The translations under genes were made by a program, and so were the position numbers. Shown in pieces: positions 35,390 to 43,366 of a stretch of DNA of 43,366 bases (positions are counted from its first letter, which is position 1; each line of letters starts with the position of its first letter). The stretch spans positions 1-43,366 of the forward strand of contig CAMPGV010000003.1 in NCBI GenBank assembly GCA_946885745.1, in the 5' to 3' direction. Below the pieces are notes generated by a model. It was not told the origin of the DNA, did no database searches, and worked only from the letters and a program-made list of their open reading frames with translations. Source of the stretch: an uncultured Candidatus Saccharibacteria bacterium (GTDB taxonomy: Bacteria; Patescibacteria; Saccharimonadia; Saccharimonadales; JAEWBQ01).

Positions 35390-37025
35390 TACTGAGCTTG
35401 AATTCCACACTGATACGCTTAACATCGTTTGGCGTTGAGGTCACCCAGAATGGCGAATATTCAACGTCCACACTTTCAACCCCTTGGATTGCCTCAAGAC
35501 TTGCCTGAATGTCACCGTAGCGCTTGCCAGCCGCCAGCTCTTTCACCTCATCATCACTGATTTTGGGACCGATCTTAGCACTAGCAACCAGGTTGGCACC
35601 AAACTTACCGCCGTCAACCACACTAATATTTGACAGTTTCGCTTCACCGCTACCATTATCGTACACGCGCTGATCATCTTTATCTTTGAGCTGCGCTTTA
35701 AAGTAATCATCTAGGTACATTTTGAGTTCTGATTTTGCCACCGCACTAAGTGAGTATGTTACAGAACTCGTTAGTCGCGCTTTGCCATCAGTTGACTCCT
35801 GGTCAACCGCTGGAGCTGATGATGGATTTGCTTGATCAATCTTGAAGCTCTGGTCAACAACGACAAAGGTGCCATCGAACTGCTTTGCGAGGTCCCTCTT
35901 TATGTCATCTGTTTTCTGTTCGGCTAGTTGCTCTGTCGCTTTCTGTACGTCGTCAGCACTCACAACTGTCACAGTCTTCTTGCTACCACCGGCCATGTCG
36001 GTACCATTTGCGTTTACACCACTAACACTTGAGGTATACCCTCGCGCAGAGAGGTTGTAGTTATCACCAATGTCAGTTGCCTGCACCGCAACAGTCGCTG
36101 AGCCAGGATCAAAACCGCTCGGGGTCAACTGGGAAGTCAGTGTTGCAGCCTGAGTACTAACAAATGTAAGGCCGCTCGCAGTAAACTCCGTACCCGCAGG
36201 GACGGTGACAGGCGTCGCCGAAGGACTCGTGCGTGTCAGCTTCATACTACCCGTCGCCTTGTTGCCAACGTCTTTTTTACCCGTCGCCGCAAACTCAACG
36301 GTTTGATCCTTTTTAGTCTGCTTCGTCGTGCTTTTTAGAAGACCCTCCTGAAGCGTCGTAGTCGCAGCCGGATCGAGCGTTACTCGGGCATTGACCGGTG
36401 TATCGGTAGTGCGTGCCGCAATCACCACGTTAGCTCGTGGCGCAAAGAAAATCGCCCACACCAAGAAACCAATCAAAACAAGACCGCCGGCTCCAATTAG
36501 TAGCAGCTTTTTGCGGAAGCTATCAAAATTAGGCACTTTGACACCGCTCTTAGTACGAACAGGTCGTGAGCGCACCGGTACTGTCCTGCCTCCCTTTTCT
36601 TCGGCGGCATTTTCACGCACCGCCTCATCAACCGCAGGGCTGACTGCCGTAAAGGCTGTACCACGATCGGCCGTACGCGCCAACTCACCAACTGGTAGTT
36701 GGCTACCGTCGATAATATCCTCCTCGATATCGGCATCCTCATCAGGTGCAGCTCCAATTTCGGGCTTACTCTGCAAATTTTTGGCAACCGGAATTTTTGC
36801 AGCCGCAGCAAGTGCAGTAAGCGCACCGTTGGTTGTAATCAAAACAAGGTGTTTACCGCTTTGTGTCGTCGTGCGGCTAAGCAGACGCAGATTGACTGCG
36901 CTCTGAAGAACTCCGATACGCTTTGGCGGCACAAGCACAACGATTTTCTCACGGGACTGCTTAACCTTCCCGATAATAGCCGTGATGTCGTCCTCGACAT
37001 CGATGTAAATAATATCTTTATTCAT
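35379..37025 (-). CDS. Membrane-anchored protein with baseplate J-like extracellular region
   Basis: A 548-residue protein. The cytoplasmic part (1-about 185) begins NKDIIYIDVEDDITAIIGKV and contains an alpha/beta domain (KIVVLVPPKRIGVLQSAVNLRLL, KHLVLITTNGALTALAAAAKI). One membrane helix follows (LLLIGAGGLVLIGFLVWAIFFAP). The outer part has VPAGTEFTASGLTFVSTQAA and VAVQATDIGDNYNLSA, the pattern of baseplate J/gp47-like proteins that are common in this radiation without being phage. Its position 3 bases after ftsA and overlapping ruvX suggests an envelope or division role (inference). Confidence 0.75.
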   Translation of the reverse strand: MNKDIIYIDVEDDITAIIGKVKQSREKIVVLVPPKRIGVLQSAVNLRLLSRTTTQSGKHLVLITTNGALTALAAAAKIPVAKNLQSKPEIGAAPDEDADIEEDIIDGSQLPVGELARTADRGTAFTAVSPAVDEAVRENAAEEKGGRTVPVRSRPVRTKSGVKVPNFDSFRKKLLLIGAGGLVLIGFLVWAIFFAPRANVVIAARTTDTPVNARVTLDPAATTTLQEGLLKSTTKQTKKDQTVEFAATGKKDVGNKATGSMKLTRTSPSATPVTVPAGTEFTASGLTFVSTQAATLTSQLTPSGFDPGSATVAVQATDIGDNYNLSARGYTSSVSGVNANGTDMAGGSKKTVTVVSADDVQKATEQLAEQKTDDIKRDLAKQFDGTFVVVDQSFKIDQANPSSAPAVDQESTDGKARLTSSVTYSLSAVAKSELKMYLDDYFKAQLKDKDDQRVYDNGSGEAKLSNISVVDGGKFGANLVASAKIGPKISDDEVKELAAGKRYGDIQASLEAIQGVESVDVEYSPFWVTSTPNDVKRISVEFKLSNDK

Positions 37026-37028
37026 TGT

Positions 37029-38294
37029 TTATATTCTAAGCAAACGATTAAGTTTTTCCTTGATACTATCGGCGCCTTGATTCCCTATCATTGTATCATA
37101 GCCAACCCGGAGCAAGCCCATGGCGGTAATGTACGTATGGTCATTAGCGGCCCCAGTCGCATCTTCAATGCCAATCACTTCACTTGGTGCAATATGCTGA
37201 ACGGTCGGGCGCTTGGTAAATGGCAAGTCCTTATACCAATCGCGCTTCGAAAGAGCCTCCACAAGCTGATCCAGACTCGCACCACCGCCACAAAGGAGGA
37301 TGCGATTCGGCAAATGATCAACGGAGTCAAATTCGCTAAGCGCCAACTCAACACCAGAGAGCCACACGTCTAGCGTCTTATCGACAATCTGCTCCGCACG
37401 CTTCTGTACGGCTGGCTTCAGCTTTTCGTGATTAAGATTTACTTTAAGCTTCTCGGCGTCATCATAACTCAGGTCCATTTCGCTCGCGAGAGTGCGTGTA
37501 AAGCTGCGTCCACCGATGCCAAACATCTTGGTACCCTCGACGCCACCATCGTTAACGACCGCAATGTCCGTCGTACCGCCACCGACATCGGCCAAAATTG
37601 CCGTAAAGTTGCTACTAGCATCATTGCCTAGCACCGAACGACTTACTGCAAACGGTTCTGCCGCTACCGCAACCAGCTCAAGCGCCAGCTCATCAGCAAC
37701 ACGCTCCAAAGCGCCAATATGTACCATAGGAGCAAAGGCGGTATAGATCTGCACAGAAACGTCCTTGCCCTGGAAGCCGATCGGGTTACTGACCTTGTAG
37801 CCGTCAATATGAATACTGACGAGCGCCGAGTTGACCAATTTAACTTCGACATCCTCGTTGCCAGTCTCGAGGGCGATTTGCTTCTGCGCCTTTTCCTGCG
37901 CACGCTCCTGCACCTTCTCGATAATAAATTCCATTTCGGCTACGTCGAGCGGGCGGTCAGGTTGTGGTCGGCGGTAGCGAATAGTATTCGTGACGCCCTT
38001 GACCAACTCACCGGCAATACCGATCACAACTCGCTTTGCCTGTAAACCAGCCTGATCTTCAGCTTCAGCAAGCGCCTCTTCGCAGTTGCGCACCACACCG
38101 GCAATATCAGCGATAGCGCCGGAGTGCATATCACTCAGCTCCTGGCGTGTGCGGCCAACGCCAACAATCTTGAGCGTTTCACCGTCAAGCTTGGCAATCA
38201 AAGCCTTTACGAATTCCGTACCGATATCGAGCGCGACAACATAATCATCGTTTGCGTGTTCTTTTGACCGAAGTCGAAGTGAATCAAAAACCAT
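37029..38294 (-). CDS. ftsA: Cell division protein FtsA-like actin homologue
   Basis: Tethers FtsZ to the membrane. The 421 residues have phosphate-1 YVVALDIGTEFVKALIAK, an inserted 1C/SHS2 domain (residues about 85-170), phosphate-2 ILADVGGGTTDIAVV, the adenosine motif ILLCGGGASLDQL, and a C-terminal amphipathic helix IKEKLNRLLRI suited as membrane target. PilM is the alternative, but the 1C insertion and C-terminal helix favour FtsA. I start at ATG 38294; the frame to 38390 would cross the promoter. It heads an operon with the J-like protein, ruvX and mltG. ftsZ is not in the window. Confidence 0.9.
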   Translation of the reverse strand: MVFDSLRLRSKEHANDDYVVALDIGTEFVKALIAKLDGETLKIVGVGRTRQELSDMHSGAIADIAGVVRNCEEALAEAEDQAGLQAKRVVIGIAGELVKGVTNTIRYRRPQPDRPLDVAEMEFIIEKVQERAQEKAQKQIALETGNEDVEVKLVNSALVSIHIDGYKVSNPIGFQGKDVSVQIYTAFAPMVHIGALERVADELALELVAVAAEPFAVSRSVLGNDASSNFTAILADVGGGTTDIAVVNDGGVEGTKMFGIGGRSFTRTLASEMDLSYDDAEKLKVNLNHEKLKPAVQKRAEQIVDKTLDVWLSGVELALSEFDSVDHLPNRILLCGGGASLDQLVEALSKRDWYKDLPFTKRPTVQHIAPSEVIGIEDATGAANDHTYITAMGLLRVGYDTMIGNQGADSIKEKLNRLLRI

Positions 38295-38304
38295 AAGTAC
38301 ATTT

Positions 38305-38333
38305 ATTATATCAAACCCTACCAAGAGCCCCAA
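38305..38333 (-). promoter_or_regulatory. Promoter of the ftsA operon
   Basis: -35 TTGGGG (38328-38333), 17 bp ending TGA, -10 TATAAT (38305-38310), 10 bases before the ATG. Confidence 0.65.
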
Positions 38334-38372
38334 TGGATCACTGCTGTATTTTCGACGGTCATTATAGTATTT

Positions 38373-38411
38373 AATTAAAAAGCCGCCCACTACTTAGGGG
38401 CGGACTTTTAT
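38373..38411 (-). terminator. Terminator of alaS
   Basis: Stem CCGCCC/GGGCGG (38383-38388 with 38398-38403), 9-base loop, flanked by A-run and T-run (TTTTTAATTAAA on the minus strand). Confidence 0.82.
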
Positions 38412-38424
38412 ACTCACGTAAAAA

Positions 38425-40314
38425 TTAAACGAGAATTGCCTTAATACGGCGCACGCCAGCAGAACTCGCTTCTTCCTTGGTAATCTTAAACTTCTTACCG
38501 CCTTCAAATAGCTCAAGAGTGTGATCCACATGAGGGCCGCCACAAATCTCAAAGCTATACGGACTGTCGGCATCGTCAGCTAGCATCTGATACACCTTGA
38601 CCGTCTCGCCATAGCGATCACCAAACTGGCCAAGCGCACCTTTTTCATTGATAGCTACATCGGTTGGATACTCTGCAAAGCTTACCTTGAGGTCTTTTGC
38701 AATCTCTTCGTTCACGATTCGCTCTACTTCATCAAGTTGTTCGCGGGTGACTTTTTCTGTATGGGAAAAGTCGAAGCGCAGGCGCTCTTCGGTAATATTG
38801 CTACCACGCTGAACTACATGATCCCCCAGGACGTCACGCAGCGCCTGGTACATAAGATGCGTTGCCGTGTGATACTTCTTATGCTGCAAGGTCTGACCGC
38901 CGAGGCCACCCTTAAAGACACCCTTGGCAGCGGTCTGTGAGCGCTGGCGCTGCTCAGCCATCTTGTCATCAAACTCGTGGCGCCAGTTGTCACTAAGTTG
39001 AATGTCTTGCTTATAGGCTTCTTCGGTAGAAAGCTCCACCGGGAAGCCGTAGGTGTCGTAGAGTGTGAAAAGTTCCGCACCTGTCAGACCTTCTTTTGCA
39101 AACTTTGTCAGCTGCGCAAGACCTTTACGGAGTGTCTGGCGAAAGACTTTTTCTTCTTTCACGAGTACAGCAATCACTTCGTCGCGCTGCGCCTTCACCT
39201 CAGGGAAGTCAGCTTCGTACATGTCAGCAATCACCGGCACAACTTCTTGAAGGAAATTCTGCTCGATACCCAAATCGAAGCTATAGCGAATCGCACGGCG
39301 CAGTAGACGGCGCATTACATAGCCCTGCTCTTTGTTGCTTGGCACGCAGCCGTCAACCGCAAGGAAAGTCGCGGCACGCAGGTGATCAGCGATCACACGC
39401 ATGCTTTCAGTGTGACTTTCATACTTTTTACCGCTAAGGTCTTGGAGTTTTTCAACAATTGGCCACATGAGGCTAATTTTAAAGACGTCTGGGTCGCCTT
39501 GCTTAGCCGCAGCAATGCGCTCAAGGCCAGAGCCGTGGTCGATATTTGGCTGCTCAAGCGGCTCAAACTGACCTTCGGCCACCTTGCGATACGCCATGAA
39601 GACATTATTGCCGATTTCCATAAAGCGACCGCAGTCACAGTTCGGGTGACAGAATTCACCGTAGCTTGGGTCGTGCGGTGTACCGAAATCATAGAACATT
39701 TCACTATCCGGACCACAAGGATCGCCGATCGGTGTTGTCTCCGGCTTGCCGTTACGGCTCCACCAGTTTTTACTGCCGTCATAGTAGAAGATGCGCTCAC
39801 CTTCCTTAATACCACGGGCATAGCCCTCTTCTTCGGAACCAATCTCAGCCTCACCAGTGCTCAGCCCCTTCGCCTCAAACAGACGCTTCCACACCTCGGC
39901 CGCCTCTGTATCTTTGGCAATACCATATTCTGGTGCACCAATAAAACAGGTGACATACAGACGGCTCATGTCGAGCTTCACAACCGTGTCGAGAAACTCA
40001 AACATCCATTCGACTTGTTGTTCTTTAAAGTAATCGCCCATGCTCCAGTTGCCCAGCATCTCAAAGAATGTTGTATGACGATTGTCGCCAATGTCATCGA
40101 TATCTTGGGCACGTAGGCAAGTTTGGCTATCAGCAATGCGCTTGCCCTCTGGATGAGCCTCACCAAGCAGGTAAGGGATCATTGGTTGCATACCGCTGCC
40201 AGTAAAGAGTGTTGTTGGGTCGCCAGTTAGAACTAGCGGGGCGCGCTTCACGACCGCGTGCTGGCGCTCGGCGAAGAACTTAAGGTATTCATTTCGGATG
40301 TCTTGGGCGTTCAT
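38425..40314 (-). CDS. alaS: Alanyl-tRNA synthetase, shortened form
   Basis: Charges tRNA-Ala. 629 residues against about 875 in E. coli. The class II catalytic core is present: RNEYLKFFAERQHAVV, LFTGSGMQPMIPYLLGE, RHTTFFEMLGNWSMGDYF, and GSGLERIAA. The editing domain has HTATHL, later CGGPHVDH and the final EEASSAGVRRIKAI. The beta-barrel that normally separates the helical and editing domains is absent (about 15 residues join GVFKGG to HTATHL), and the protein ends before the C-Ala domain. TGT-TATAAT (40324-40329) ends 9 bases before the ATG. It is followed by its own terminator. Confidence 0.96.
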   Translation of the reverse strand: MNAQDIRNEYLKFFAERQHAVVKRAPLVLTGDPTTLFTGSGMQPMIPYLLGEAHPEGKRIADSQTCLRAQDIDDIGDNRHTTFFEMLGNWSMGDYFKEQQVEWMFEFLDTVVKLDMSRLYVTCFIGAPEYGIAKDTEAAEVWKRLFEAKGLSTGEAEIGSEEEGYARGIKEGERIFYYDGSKNWWSRNGKPETTPIGDPCGPDSEMFYDFGTPHDPSYGEFCHPNCDCGRFMEIGNNVFMAYRKVAEGQFEPLEQPNIDHGSGLERIAAAKQGDPDVFKISLMWPIVEKLQDLSGKKYESHTESMRVIADHLRAATFLAVDGCVPSNKEQGYVMRRLLRRAIRYSFDLGIEQNFLQEVVPVIADMYEADFPEVKAQRDEVIAVLVKEEKVFRQTLRKGLAQLTKFAKEGLTGAELFTLYDTYGFPVELSTEEAYKQDIQLSDNWRHEFDDKMAEQRQRSQTAAKGVFKGGLGGQTLQHKKYHTATHLMYQALRDVLGDHVVQRGSNITEERLRFDFSHTEKVTREQLDEVERIVNEEIAKDLKVSFAEYPTDVAINEKGALGQFGDRYGETVKVYQMLADDADSPYSFEICGGPHVDHTLELFEGGKKFKITKEEASSAGVRRIKAILV

Positions 40315-40373
40315 ATCTTACCTATTATAACAGATAACGAGACAGCTCGCCGGGGTAGCGCCAGTCGGAACCA

Positions 40374-40892
40374 CTAGCTGACCTCGACGTAGTAATTCAT
40401 TTGATAGGTGCTCCAATAGCCCGTATTGTCGCAGCCTGTCAAAGCCGCCGGTAGCGCCTGGCCAGTCGGCTCACCTTCTAATCGTGCAAGAAGGATCGTA
40501 CGTGTCGCAGGACTACCGCAGTTTATCTTTAAGTACCCCGAGCATCCCGACACCTCGCCGGCATTACACCTAGGGTCGCGAATGCCTGTCGAGGTATTTA
40601 AGTAACCGGCATCGGATAGCACTCTTGGTATCGTCGGACTGCCGCCATTGACCCACCCCTGCCCATTACTCGCACCGCCACCAGTGGTGATGTAGTTGTC
40701 GTTATCGATTTTGTAAAGCCGAATCACCTTCGCAAGATCATTAAGATTCTGCTTACGCTGTGTATCCCTGGCCCGCTGCTGAATACCATTAAACGCCACG
40801 ATAGTAATAGCCGCGAGAATCGCAATCACCACAATGACGATAAGAAGCTCGACAATTGTAAACCCTTTTTGTTCTGCCCACCTTTTTTGCAT
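40374..40892 (-). CDS. Type IV pilin-like prepilin (pilin 4)
   Basis: A 172-residue prepilin with leader MQKRWAEQKG, then FTIVELLIVIVVIAILAAIT, with cleavage after G and Glu at +5. The helix NGIQQRARDTQRKQNLNDLAKVIRLYK follows, then a domain with several cysteines and the tail QMNYYVEVS. The N-terminus is nearly identical to pilin 1 and the tail to pilin 3, so it looks like a recombinant or shared-ancestor member of a dispersed family. SD AGGGG stands 5 bases before the ATG. It lies between mnmA and alaS. Confidence 0.9.
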   Translation of the reverse strand: MQKRWAEQKGFTIVELLIVIVVIAILAAITIVAFNGIQQRARDTQRKQNLNDLAKVIRLYKIDNDNYITTGGGASNGQGWVNGGSPTIPRVLSDAGYLNTSTGIRDPRCNAGEVSGCSGYLKINCGSPATRTILLARLEGEPTGQALPAALTGCDNTGYWSTYQMNYYVEVS

Positions 40893-40949
40893 ATCTTCCC
40901 CTAATGGTATCGTGGCGCCAAAAAAAGCGCAACCAATATATCCACCAGT

Positions 40950-41990
40950 CTAGACTATAATACCGCCACCAAGACAGGTGTCCTGGTCATAAATAACAAT
41001 TGACTGACCACTCGCCACGGCTCGCTGCTCATCGCGCAACACCAGCTCAACGGCACCGTCTCGACCATAGCTAAGGTCTGCCTGTATTAGTGGCGCACGG
41101 TGACGGACACGCACCTGATACGTTCCCACCTGCGGCACTTCGTTAATCCAGTGCACCGCACCTAGCTGAACATTCGTTTTCCAGAGAGCCTCATTATTAA
41201 GGTCAGTAGTGACATAGACTTTATTCTTTGCCATATCTTTACCAACCACATAGTACGGCAAGCCGCCACCAAGGTCGAGGCCATGACGCTGACCTAGCGT
41301 GTAGAAAATTGCACCATCATGATGGCCGAGCACCTTGCGTGTCTGAATATCAATAATTTCACCTGGCACCTGCTCAACATACTGACCCAAGAACTCACGA
41401 ATACCGATCTTACCGACAAAACAAATCCCCTGGCTATCTTTTTTTGCCGCCGTAAATAAACCGCGCACCTCGGCCATCTTGCGTACTTCTGGCTTTGTGT
41501 AGCCACCAAGCGGAAAGAGTGTCTTATTTAAAGCAGCGCCTGTCACGCGATACAAGAAGTAGGTTTGATCCTTGTTCGTGTCGGTCGCCATCTTGAGTCG
41601 GCCGTCCTCCACCTGAGCGTAGTGCCCGGTCGCAATCATATCAGCGCCATCTTCAAGAGCGGCTTCCAAGAAGAGTTTGAATTTTACCTCTTGGTTGCAC
41701 ATGATATCAGGGTTTGGTGTTCGTCCAGCCTTATACTCTTCGATCATATAGTCAACAACCTTTTGACGGTACTCGGTCTCAAAATCAAAGACTTTAAAAT
41801 CAATGCCAAGCTGCACAGCGACACGCTTAGCGTCGGCCAAATCATCAGCCCACGGACAACGCATACCAGGCAAATCCTGCGTCCAGTTCTTCATATATAC
41901 ACCGGTCACTTGATGACCGGCTTCAACGAGCAGCGCAGCAGTCAAGCTACTATCAACACCACCGCTCATTCCTACATAAACATGTGCCAT
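40950..41990 (-). CDS. mnmA: tRNA-specific 2-thiouridylase MnmA
   Basis: Puts sulfur on U34 of tRNA-Glu, -Gln and -Lys. 346 residues, normal length. The PP-loop is VYVGMSGGVDSSLTAALL at the N-terminus. The two catalytic cysteines lie in NPDIMCNQEVKF and GICFVGK. The central block DQTYFLYRVTGAALNKTLFPLGGYTK and the C-terminal beta domain are present. AGGAGG lies within the end of ydcF, about 8 bases before the ATG, and the start overlaps the ydcF stop (TGATG). Being in one operon with a cysteine desulfurase fits direct sulfur transfer. Confidence 0.97.
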   Translation of the reverse strand: MAHVYVGMSGGVDSSLTAALLVEAGHQVTGVYMKNWTQDLPGMRCPWADDLADAKRVAVQLGIDFKVFDFETEYRQKVVDYMIEEYKAGRTPNPDIMCNQEVKFKLFLEAALEDGADMIATGHYAQVEDGRLKMATDTNKDQTYFLYRVTGAALNKTLFPLGGYTKPEVRKMAEVRGLFTAAKKDSQGICFVGKIGIREFLGQYVEQVPGEIIDIQTRKVLGHHDGAIFYTLGQRHGLDLGGGLPYYVVGKDMAKNKVYVTTDLNNEALWKTNVQLGAVHWINEVPQVGTYQVRVRHRAPLIQADLSYGRDGAVELVLRDEQRAVASGQSIVIYDQDTCLGGGIIV

Positions 41991-42589
41991 CAGCGCCCCT
42001 CCTCAGCATAAAAAACGATGATCTTCACGAGCTCTGAAATCGCCAGATACCAGCCCGAAGGAGTAAGCCACCAAAAAGGCGACCACTGGCCATCAGTATC
42101 AACAGGATGACTACGCACCGCCGCGCCAGAAGATCGTGCGTTAAATTCTAATCCGGCACGACGCTGATGGTATCCAGAGGTCACAAGAATTACATCTTTT
42201 ACGCCAATAATTTCAAAAAGATCATGAGAATTGGTCGCATTTTCCTTGGTCGTCTCGCCATACTCCTCAAGAATAATGTCTTCCGGTGGCACGCCCGCCG
42301 CTTCGGCTTCACGACTCATAGCTGCAGCGTTACTTGGACCAGACTTATCTAATGCCGCTCCCGAAAAGATTAGCTTGTCAGCCCAGCCCGCCTTGTAAAG
42401 CTTCACAGCTTCTGTCGTACGCGCACTCGTATCGCCGCCACTAATGGCAACGATCGCATCGGCGCGGCCACAAGACGGCTTTGCACTTGGCTGCAATTCA
42501 CATCCCGAAAGATCATTTGGCGCAAGATACGCCCCGATACCCGTAACCAATAAAATAAAGGCAATGACAGCAATCAAGAGAGTCTTCAT
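41990..42589 (-). CDS. YdcF/SanA-like DUF218 membrane protein
   Basis: A 199-residue protein with an N-terminal signal-anchor helix (TLLIAVIAFILLVTGIGAYL) and an extracytoplasmic DUF218 domain: ADAIVAISGGDTSARTTEAVKLY, then KLIFSGAALDKSG, ILEEYGETTKENATNSHDL and VILVTSGYHQRRAG. The family (ElyC, SanA, YdcF) is tied to envelope metabolism but lacks a firm reaction. It overlaps the desulfurase stop by four bases (ATGA) and mnmA by one, so it is translationally coupled between two sulfur-transfer genes, which is unexpected for an envelope protein. Confidence 0.9.
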   Translation of the reverse strand: MKTLLIAVIAFILLVTGIGAYLAPNDLSGCELQPSAKPSCGRADAIVAISGGDTSARTTEAVKLYKAGWADKLIFSGAALDKSGPSNAAAMSREAEAAGVPPEDIILEEYGETTKENATNSHDLFEIIGVKDVILVTSGYHQRRAGLEFNARSSGAAVRSHPVDTDGQWSPFWWLTPSGWYLAISELVKIIVFYAEEGR

Positions 42590-43365
42590 GACTGAATCCT
42601 CGCTTTTTCCCGCGTAATTTCTTGGATCAGTATGTCGGCAGCCTTCTGCACGTTTTCGGCTGTTGATAGATGTCCTAGCGTAAGGCGTAAGCTGCCGTCG
42701 GCCACTTCTGGCGCCAAGCCTATTGCCGTTAAAACATGAGAGCGCGTACCCTTATTAGCGGCACACGCACTGCCGGTTGCGACCATTACGCCACGCATCT
42801 CAAGCGCAAATACTAAACGCTCCGCGTCAACACCCGGGAATGAGATATGTAAGTGACCTGACAAGCGACGCTTCTGACTGCCCGAAATCACTGCATCCGG
42901 AAATGCGTTAATCAAACGCTGCTGTAAGTTATCACGCATCTCGGCAAGTCGCTTTGCCTCATAAGCGCGGTGCGATTCAGCAAGCTCCATTGCTTTAGCA
43001 AAACCAATCGTCCCGGCAACGTTTTCAGTCCCACTCCTTAGTCCGCGCTCTTGGCCACCGCCAACAATCACCGGCGTCAGACGCACATGACTCGCTGTCC
43101 ATAGAAGACCAACCTGCTTTGGGCCATACACCTTACCGGCGTTTAGGGTCAACAGATCCACCCCTAGGCGCGAAACATGCACATCAAGCTGACCAGCCCC
43201 CTGTGACGCGTCGCTATGGAGATACAGTGGCGTCATATCACCTGCCGCAAGACGTCGCTCACGCTCGCGTTTGATTACTGCGGCGATTTCACGGAGTGGC
43301 TGAATTGTACCTAGCTCATTGTTTGCAAGTGCAATACTCACAAGCTGCGTGTCTGGCTGAATAGC
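42586..43365 (-). CDS. Cysteine desulfurase, IscS/NifS family (partial)
   Basis: Removes sulfur from cysteine and passes it on as persulfide. The N-terminal third is outside the window; the frame is open to the edge (IQPDTQLVSIALANNELGT). Visible motifs: HSDASQGAGQ, the PLP Lys in LNAGKVYGPKQVG, GGGQERGLRSGTENV, and the sulfur-carrying Cys in GSACAANKG, a class I (IscS-like) active loop. The usual His before the PLP Lys (S-x-HK) is Gly. The GTG at 43341 lies inside conserved sequence and is not the start. First of an operon with ydcF and mnmA, so its partner is probably MnmA. Confidence 0.95.
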   Translation of the reverse strand, partial: AIQPDTQLVSIALANNELGTIQPLREIAAVIKRERERRLAAGDMTPLYLHSDASQGAGQLDVHVSRLGVDLLTLNAGKVYGPKQVGLLWTASHVRLTPVIVGGGQERGLRSGTENVAGTIGFAKAMELAESHRAYEAKRLAEMRDNLQQRLINAFPDAVISGSQKRRLSGHLHISFPGVDAERLVFALEMRGVMVATGSACAANKGTRSHVLTAIGLAPEVADGSLRLTLGHLSTAENVQKAADILIQEITREKARIQS

Positions 43366-43366
43366 C

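Noticed and set aside
35379..37025. Baseplate J-like protein as part of a phage tail or contractile injection system
   Set aside because: It is a single gene with a membrane helix in a division operon, with no sheath, tube or other baseplate genes.

Overview
The window looks like a chromosomal segment of a Saccharibacteria (TM7, candidate phyla radiation) genome. I infer this from the very compact layout, GC content that looks close to one half, an alanyl-tRNA synthetase without its C-terminal domain, cofactor-stripped DNA repair enzymes, several single type IV pilin genes, and a CarS-like lipid enzyme. UGA acts as a stop codon (ydcF and the cysteine desulfurase gene end in TGA), so the Gly-UGA code of Gracilibacteria/SR1 does not apply. 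I see no insertion sequence, prophage, CRISPR array or rRNA. Almost everything is on the minus strand.

Layout from left to right. 1-5.9 kb: the end of an unknown plus-strand gene, a GH37 trehalase, typA, a pilin, tRNA-Ala, a 510-base gene-free interval that probably encodes a structured small RNA on the minus strand, an RRM RNA-binding protein and a second pilin. 5.9-10.5 kb: operon lemA-htpX-membrane protein-ligA. 10.5-12.7 kb: tRNA-Cys/tRNA-Leu pair, a PH-like protein, convergent CarS-like and CDP-alcohol phosphatidyltransferase genes, a second tRNA-Leu. 12.7-18.6 kb: uvrC, pilin, pepP, PF04020 membrane protein, secG and a membrane-anchored peptide-binding protein, all reading left. 18.6-25.3 kb: trhO, an MFS transporter, a divergent ABC exporter with an upstream 27-codon ORF, an orphan basic protein flanked by folded RNA elements, L25 and dedA. 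25.3-33.7 kb: uvrA, a sortase, a small membrane protein, sbcB, obgE, and a LysM-CHAP cell-wall hydrolase that appears to start at AUU after a ~230-nt folded leader. 33.7-40.3 kb: the operon ftsA-(membrane-anchored baseplate J-like protein)-ruvX-mltG, then alaS. 40.3 kb to the end: a fourth pilin and the sulfur-relay operon cysteine desulfurase-ydcF-mnmA.

Functional themes are nucleotide excision repair and ligation (uvrA, uvrC, ligA, ruvX, sbcB), tRNA thiolation and wobble modification (desulfurase, mnmA, trhO), envelope growth and attachment (ftsA, mltG, LysM-CHAP, sortase, pilins), and protein export or quality control (secG, lemA, htpX).

The most unusual signals are these. (1) Thirteen genes and one small ORF have a -10 hexamer only 6-11 nt before the start codon, implying leaderless or near-leaderless mRNAs, while downstream operon genes use strong Shine-Dalgarno sites. 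(2) The LysM-CHAP gene has a probable AUU start. (3) LigA lacks all four zinc-finger cysteines and UvrC contains no cysteine at all. (4) There are unassigned structured RNAs near 4.7 kb and 23.7 kb. No database search was possible; family names rest on motifs read directly from the translations.
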